From Thermothielavioides terrestris NRRL 8126 (taxonomy: Eukaryota; Ascomycota; Sordariomycetes; Sordariales; Chaetomiaceae), in contig NC_016461.1 of the NCBI RefSeq assembly GCF_000226115.1, forward strand, positions 3,100,001-3,164,000: a DNA stretch of 64,000 nucleotides, read 5' to 3'. Under the pieces are notes generated by a model. It ran no database searches. It saw only the letters and a program-made list of their open reading frames with translations, and was not told where the DNA came from. Made by a program: the position numbers and the translations under genes. Below are positions 58,073-64,000 of this stretch, piece by piece (the first letter of the stretch is position 1; every line of letters starts with the position of its first letter).

Positions 58073-59762
58073 CTCCCAACAAGCCGGGAACCCGCATCTT
58101 GCTTATGTCGGGATCGACATGGCGTCTCTTCCGGCTGATACCGCACATCCCTTGCATGTTGCCTGCAGCACACTAGTGTACATACAGAAGCAACACCGTC
58201 CCAGCATTTGCTGCGGCCAGGGAGCCTAAGCTGGGCGGATGCAGCTACTGTGAAGTTATCGATTTCGGTTGGTTCCCAATGCATCGGCAGCGCAAGCGTT
58301 GTTCGTTGGCCACCCTTTGTTGCAATTCAGCTGCCAGTTTTTCTTCCAGTCACAAGACTCAGCGAAATGTCCGGTCGCCAGTTCACTCAGCGCCTCAGAT
58401 TTGTGGGCGCAAAATGGCACCCATTTCATTCTCAGCTTGTCTTGGCTTCAGCTGTGCCGGCGCCGAACGCACCTATCCTCCCTCGTGGCGGACAAACTCT
58501 GACCAGACGCCGGAAGTCGGCTTCGGTGAGCTGATCAGTTCTCGCCTTGTTTGTTGTCCGCAAAGTCTTGACGCTGCAAACGCCGCCCCCTTTTTCAGAA
58601 CTGATGGCTCGGCAGTGCTGCTCCATGCCCGTTGAAATGCGACATATTTAGACAAGGAATTTCCTGATGTCCCTAGCTCAGGAGGCATTAGCCCAAGGTT
58701 GGGAAACGACGTCCTCATACGGAATACAGGAAGACAAGAGCTGCAATCTGTCACCGAAGCAGCAGAGCTGGTCTTTGATACTCAAGGGAGAGCGAGATGG
58801 AGGTATAGACTATGGCTGGCGGGTGCGAAGACCGCCCTGCCGCCACATCCAAAGGAGGTCGACAAGCTTCAGCTCGGTTTCGATTCGAATCCTATTCGAA
58901 TGCTGTCCGCACGGCAAGGCGCATGTTGTTGAGTTCGAGTCTGGCGGGACCATCGAGCTGTGCGTGACGCGGACAACCGTCCATAGGGTCAATCGCCCTT
59001 GATTTCGACCAGATGCAGGCCGGATACACTAGTTACCCGATGACCAAGCAGATGCCGCTACGATGTATCCGTATACAGTCGTGTCGGCGCATCCTGGCGT
59101 CGTCGTTTGAAGTTAACAATCCACTCTTATGACGGACGATGTAGGCGTGCCACGCGCGGCGGCGCCCCCACACACCAACTGAAATTCGGGATTCCAGCCG
59201 AAACAAAGCATGGGTGGAGTGTCGAGAACCAAACCTAAGCGCACACAAATTGCTGGGGATCGATCGTGAAACGCTGAACCAGGGCAAACATTCAGTCTTG
59301 GCGAACGGAGGTTCTTGCCCAGCTTGACGGCCGGAGCTTCTCCATCCGTGCCCCCCGTTTGCGGACCGCGCACGTCGACGAGGCCCCAGCAGCCCCATTG
59401 CATCATGTTCCCCAGCAGGGAGAGAGCGCTCCAGTGCGGCCCGGGACCATTGGATTCAGTACGATTCTGGATTCCGGCCGGGCTCCCGCCGTGGTCGTCT
59501 GGCCAATCTTGGGAACTCGGCAGCCCGATCTCCATCCACAGTAGCTCGGGAGGCTGCTTTCGCGAGCCTCTAAGCGATCTCGATGCGACGCTGCCCCACA
59601 TCTGCACGCGCGTCTCCCGGAATTAGGGATGCTCGGCGGCAGAGCTTCCCCTGAACCCGAGTGGAGATGGGCCAAGCACCGGGCACATGGAGCCGCATCT
59701 TTGCACGCTGGTCGTGATGGGGGGGGGGGGGGGGGGGGGGGCGCCAACACGTCAACGACAGG
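58073..59762. other. Intergenic, promoter region of the GH5 gene
   Basis: No coding frame is supported. Possible CreA-type carbon-repression sites (SYGGRG) lie at 59594-59599 (CCCCAC, complement) and 59661-59666 (GTGGAG), which would suit a cellulase gene; binding is not shown. Confidence 0.4.
59719..59741 (+). repeat. G23 homopolymer in the endoglucanase promoter
   Basis: An uninterrupted run of 23 G lies about 20 bp before the TATA box of the GH5 gene. Length may vary or be misassembled. Confidence 0.9.
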
Positions 59763-59769
59763 TATAAAA
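59763..59769 (+). promoter_or_regulatory. TATA box of the GH5 endoglucanase gene
   Basis: TATAAAA lies 83 bp before the ATG at 59852, with a CT-rich start zone in between. Confidence 0.75.
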
Positions 59770-59851
59770 GATGGCTTGAGCGTCTCTGCCTGGAACCAGT
59801 CTTCTGCTCCGTCGGCCCCTGACAAGCAAGCCTTCCAAGCTGTCCTTCAAC

Positions 59852-61181
59852 ATGAAGTCGTCCGTCGTCGTCAGCCTCTTCGCCTCCGGTGCGGCTGCCC
59901 AGGTCGGCCCCTGGGGCCAGTGTGGCGGCATCAACTGGACGGGTGGGACGACGTGTGTTTCGGGCTACCACTGCGTCTACCAGAACGACTGGTACAGCCA
60001 GTGCCTGCCCGGTGCCGACTCGACGACCCTGAAGACGTCGACCACCTCCACGAAGCCCACGTCGACTTCCACCGCCCCGGCCACGACGACTTCTGCCGCC
60101 GCCAAGGGCAAGCTCAAGTGGCTCGGTATCAACCAGTCGTGCGCCGAGTTTGGACAAGGCACGTACCCCGGCACTTGGGGCAAGGACTTCACCTTCCCGT
60201 CCACCTCGTCGATCCAGGTAAGGATGAGCGAGCGAGCGAGACCACGCCGCACAACTGGAACTGGGGCGTGTGCTCACCATTTGTAGACGCACATCAACGA
60301 TGGCTACAACATCTTCCGCGTGGCCTTCGCCATGGAACGGCTGGTGCCCAATTCCCTGACGGGGTCGCCTGACGCGGGCTACCTCAAGAACCTGACCGAC
60401 ACGGTCAACTTCATCACCAACGCGGGCGCGTACGCCATCCTCGACCCGCACAACTTCGGCCGGTACTACGGCAACATCATCACGGACACGACCGCCTTCG
60501 GCGCGTTCTGGACGACCGTCGCCAAGCAGTTCGCGTCCAACTCGCGCGTCATCTTCGACACCAACAACGAGTACCACGACATGGACCAGACACTCGTGCT
60601 GAACCTCAACCAGGCCGCCATCAATGCCATCCGCGGCGCGGGCGCCACGTCGCAGTACATCTTCGCCGAGGGCAACTCGTACACGGGCGCGTGGACGTGG
60701 AACACGACCAACACGAACCTGGCGGCGCTCTCGGACCCGCAGAACAAGCTGGTCTACGAGATGCACCAGTACCTCGACAGCGACGGCTCCGGCACCAGCG
60801 CCACCTGCGTCAGCAGCGACATCGGCGTGCAGCGCATCGTCGGCGCCACCAGCTGGCTGCGCGCCAACGGCAAGATCGGCATCCTCGGCGAGTACGCCGG
60901 CGGCGCGAACTCCGTCTGCCAGACCGCCGTCACCGGCCTGCTCGACCACCTCCAGGCCAACAGCGACGTGTGGGCCGGCGCTCTCTGGTGGGCCGGCGGC
61001 CCCTGGTGGGGTAACTACATCTTTTCGTTTGGTGAGTTTCTTTGCCTCCGCGACCTACGACGAGCTTCAACTGTTGGGGAGGAACCCGCTATTTCACTAA
61101 CAGGCGACGCATCCAACAGAGCCTCCCTCGGGCACTGCCTACACCTACTACAACTCGCTGCTGAAGCAGTACACTCCCTGA
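59852..61181 (+). CDS. cel5A: Secreted endoglucanase, CBM1-linker-GH5 (EGII/Cel5A type)
   Basis: Cleaves internal beta-1,4-glucosidic bonds in cellulose (EC 3.2.1.4), retaining mechanism. Three exons: 59852-60217, 60287-61031 and 61120-61181, with introns of 69 and 88 nt. The protein has 390 residues. Signal peptide [16 protein letters not shown]. Residues 17-53 are a cellulose-binding CBM1 ([20 protein letters not shown] and [11 protein letters not shown], with the expected Cys and aromatic residues). A Thr/Ser-rich linker spans about 55-85. The GH5 domain (subfamily 5 type) starts at [10 protein letters not shown]. Glu217 in FDTNNEYH is the expected acid/base and Glu324 in ILGEYAGG the nucleophile. 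The end is [19 protein letters not shown]. Length and order match Chaetomiaceae and Trichoderma EGII-type enzymes. Induction by cellulose is expected from the family. It is convergent with an MFS transporter. Confidence 0.96.
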
Positions 61182-61567
61182 GGGGCATCGCGAGGACGCC
61201 GGTTCAAGCAGCGTCCATGCCCTCCAAGGGCGAAGAAAGCAGGCCACGCCTTCGTGGTGCCGCGGGAGTAGGACTGATTCGTTGTATATATTCCAAGTTT
61301 GTCCTCGAGCTCTGCAGCTCTCACTTCAAGTACATATGTTGCCCTTGACCTGCGTGGTTCCTCGTCGTCGCTGCTCTGTGCCCAGATAGTCCTGATACGC
61401 GACGACGGCGGCCTTTCGGCGTGCTTGTGTCAAAGCATCCAGCTACAGAACCTGTTCCCAGGCATAATCATATCCTCGGTCCAGGAAGGTGCGTAGGTGC
61501 CAACGCCATGGACACAAGCCCGCAACGATCTCTCCCGGAGTATCCATCAATGTCATGTACCGCCTCC
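61182..61567. other. Short convergent intergenic region
   Basis: Holds the 3' ends of the GH5 gene and the minus-strand transporter gene. Nothing else is seen. Confidence 0.6.
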
Positions 61568-63372
61568 TCACGGGTTGCTCACGTAACTCCGCGCCCTCAT
61601 CAAGTCCTCGAGATCCGCATGCAGCGGTGCAACCGGATCCCTCTCGCCGCCATTCTCGACATTGGTATCCGACCCGGACACGTCCTCGTCATCCCCAGCG
61701 TAGGCGTACTTGCTCCGCCTACGGATGCGCGCGCCAAACTTCCAGAACAGAAACGGGATGGCGCAGCAGGCCAGGCTCAGGAAGGCGAGGAAGGACGAGG
61801 CCCACCGGTCGCCCATGCGGTCGTACATCTGCTCGGTGAAGAGCACGACGCCGGCGCCCCAGAAGGAGCGGATGCACGTCTTGGCGGCGAGCGCGGAGGC
61901 CGCCTGGTGCTGGTACGAGTCGACCAGGTAGTTGTTGGCCGAGTTGTACAGGAAGATGAAGCCGAAGCCGACGGGGAAGCCGGCCAGGCAGGGGCCGACC
62001 CAGGTCAGGCGCCGGTACGACGTCCAGGCGAAGACGAACAGGCCGATCGGGATGAACCAGCAGCTCACCATCATGGGGATCAGGCGCACCTCGGCCGGCG
62101 GCCTGCCGCGGTGCTTGGCCACCAGCGTGAGGTAGTGCTTGTTGACGAAGGGCGCCAAGGTGGCCGACAGCACGACGCCGACCGCGATCGGAATGAACAT
62201 GAGGCCCGTCGTGCCGGCCGAGTAGCCCTTGCGGGCCTGGAAGATGATCGGGTACGCGACGAAGAACATGTACAGCAGGCCGTAGAGCACCGACATGTAG
62301 AGGCTGACGAGCAGCACGATGACCTCGCGGAAGAGCAGCTGGAAGGGCCGGACCAGGAACACGCCGAGGCGCTCCGAGAAGGGGCGGGGGTCGAGCTCGG
62401 CCTGGGCGACGTAGCCGCTGTCTCCGGTCTGCTTTCGAAGCTTGGCGGCGCGGCGAGCCAGGATCGTCGGCGCGTACGTCTCGGGCACGGTGAAGGTGAT
62501 GAGGACCCAGACGACGAAGGCGAAGATCAGCTGGATCCAGTAGAGCCAGCGCCAGCCGGCCGCGTCGGACAGGAAACCGCCGATGAGAGGACCGACTGTA
62601 AAGTAAAGTACAGGTCAGCAACTTGGGAGACGTGGCACAGCAACGGCGATGGGTTCCAGCACGTACTCGCGGGGCCGATGAAGGGCGCGGCAGAGAAGGC
62701 GGCCATGGGTACGCCGCGCTCTTCGTTCCGCCACAGGTCGGCGAGCGTGCCGCCCACGAGGGTCATGGGTGCCGAAAAGGCGATGCCGTCGATCGCTCTG
62801 CAGACGATGAGGGTGCCGATGTTCTTGGAGACCGCGCAGGGGATGATGAAGACGACAGCAAGAAGGAGAGTCGAGCCGCTGTGGTTCGTTCCTCGGGGTC
62901 AGCCACCGCTCGCCGTGCCAGTTGGACCGTTTGATGCTGCACGACCCGAAGATATGTCGTCCAGGAGGGAAGGAGGGTTGCTTACTAGATGATGCGTCTC
63001 CCGTATACCTCGGACAGAGGAGCGAAGAGCATGGGACCTGGGAGTCCGTCAAAGTTAGCTCACCAGACGCCCATCACCCCTCGGCACTTGCTTTGGAAGC
63101 TCACCGACGCCAAAGCCAATCACAAAGACCGTGATTGTTAAGAGAGCAGCTTCACGGCTGACGTTGAAGTCTTCGGCAACTCCTCCCAAGTCCGAGGTGA
63201 TGACACTGGAGCAGAAGGCGACGACGAAACACGTGAGGGCCACGACCATGGTGATGTACCATTTGCAGAGCTTGGACCAGTTCTTGGGGTTCTCGGGGTC
63301 CCCTTCGGCGAAGCTGACCAGCTTGTAATCCTGCTTCGTCTCCCCGTCGGGGAGCTTGCCCGTCTTGTCCAT
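61568..63372 (-). CDS. MFS transporter, DHA1 (drug/polyamine:H+ antiporter) type
   Basis: A 12-pass plasma-membrane transporter, probably exporting toxic compounds or polyamines; the substrate is unknown. Four exons: 63372-63105, 63037-62986, 62878-62667 and 62595-61568. Introns are 67, 107 and 71 nt, all phases agree, and the protein has 519 residues. The N-terminus is polar with the [10 protein letters not shown] motif common to fungal DHA1 proteins. Motif A between helices 2 and 3 is [17 protein letters not shown]. The central loop carries [18 protein letters not shown], again typical. Later helices include [20 protein letters not shown] and [20 protein letters not shown], then [20 protein letters not shown], a conserved helix-11 segment. 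The C-tail is acidic and cytosolic. Confidence 0.93.
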
Positions 63373-64000
63373 GATTCCCGTGGTTGGTCGACGGCGCTGT
63401 TTCTGATCGGATGGCCTTTTGATGCGTGTTCCCTTGGAATGTAATCAATCCTGAAGTCAAGACAATGAAAGATGGCTGATGCCGTTTGGTCGTTTCTGAT
63501 GGCAGATCCCGGTGTGTATTATTGGTCCGAGAAATGAAAGAACCTAAGACTGAAGGGAGAAACCAAACGCCAATTAGAAAGAATGCAAGATAGTGTCCCA
63601 GTGCCGGCACACCCGCACCCATACCCAGCTGGTTCTTCAGAGCACCCCTCAAGGTTCAAGGCGGGGCATTCGAAGACTTATATTCATCGCACAAATACGA
63701 CTTGGCCGTATTTCGGAGACGCTCGGGAACTAGCAGCGCTGGATCGTGCATTACAAGGCTTCGGGAGTGCCATCTTCGCGGACGCATGAGTCTATCCACC
63801 CCAGGGACCTAGGATCTAGGCCGATCCGGAACTGCCCATTGACCAATTCGCGCCCTCAAACAGCTGGAGCTCTCTTTTCACCAGCATGCCGAACTTGCCC
63901 CGTGAGTGGCGACAGTGGAGTCTCGAGGAGCATCCCGCGGGCCCAAACGTGACGTCGACTCAGGGGTGAGGATAGCCCAGTCCAGGCCAAGAACGGAAGT
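63373..64000. other. Upstream region of the MFS gene
   Basis: Presumed promoter and leader of the minus-strand transporter. No coding frame or clear TATA box is supported. Confidence 0.4.

Noticed and set aside
59570..60949. 459-codon minus-strand frame opposite the GH5 gene
   Set aside because: It is antisense to catalytic and CBM exons and includes the G23 run as poly-Pro; it is a compositional shadow.
61421..62992. 523-codon plus-strand open frame opposite the MFS gene
   Set aside because: It encodes Glu/Gly/Arg-rich sequence complementary to transmembrane codons and lacks any family feature; the minus-strand transporter explains the region.
1..64000. tRNA, 5S rRNA and CRISPR arrays
   Set aside because: No cloverleaf with A and B boxes or 5S-like block was recognised. 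CRISPR arrays are not expected in fungi, and none of the repeats here has the repeat-spacer form.

Overview
The window is nuclear DNA of a filamentous ascomycete. Evidence: genes carry short introns (about 50-107 nt) with GTRNGT donors and CTAAC/CTGAC branch sites 8-20 nt before the acceptor. Coding DNA is GC-rich at third positions, start contexts are CACC-like, and the gene content is typical of Sordariales: a CBM1-linked GH5 endoglucanase, a PTH11/rhodopsin-type membrane protein, a DUF4360 secreted protein and a SANT/Myb-like protein. The GH5 enzyme resembles those of Chaetomiaceae (Thermothelomyces, Thielavia, Chaetomium), so a member of that family is the best guess; this is inference.

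Layout. 2.0-10.4 kb holds a divergent pair with a common theme of ubiquitin and proteasome control: a UBA-UAS-UBX protein (minus) and the proteasome adaptor Ecm29 (plus). 10.4-20.2 kb has no convincing protein gene. It contains a 402-bp inverted-repeat transposon (12.8-13.2 kb) and, at its right end, five TCACGTG boxes and an intron-containing 5' leader in front of a three-RRM RNA-binding protein of the Csx1/Nam8 family (20.2-22.4 kb). Two introns of that gene are filled by unrelated minisatellites.

22.4-35 kb is gene-poor and pyrimidine-rich. It holds a decayed gene with four in-frame stops (24.8-25.9 kb), a striking array of about 50-bp repeats built around CCTCCTCTTA (28.9-30.1 kb), two candidate small membrane-protein genes on the minus strand (32.2-33.1 kb) and a strong hairpin (34.06 kb). 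35-38.5 kb has a multi-pass membrane protein, a SANT/Myb-like protein with 54-bp tandem repeats at or before its N-terminus, and a 94-residue Gly/Thr/Val-rich protein with its own TATA box. 38.7-43.2 kb contains unclassified gene remnants, including a 41-bp direct repeat that spans an exon-intron border.

43.5-64 kb is ordinary accessory fungal sequence: an acyltransferase-3 membrane enzyme, a GNAT acetyltransferase, the DUF4360 secreted protein, a PTH11-like receptor candidate, a low-complexity protein with a coiled coil, and the GH5-CBM1 endoglucanase convergent with a DHA1-type MFS transporter. Long homopolymers (A73, T75, G23) interrupt intergenic DNA. All intron-exon models were worked out by eye from splice signals and phase; transcript data would settle them. 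No tRNA, rRNA or CRISPR was seen.
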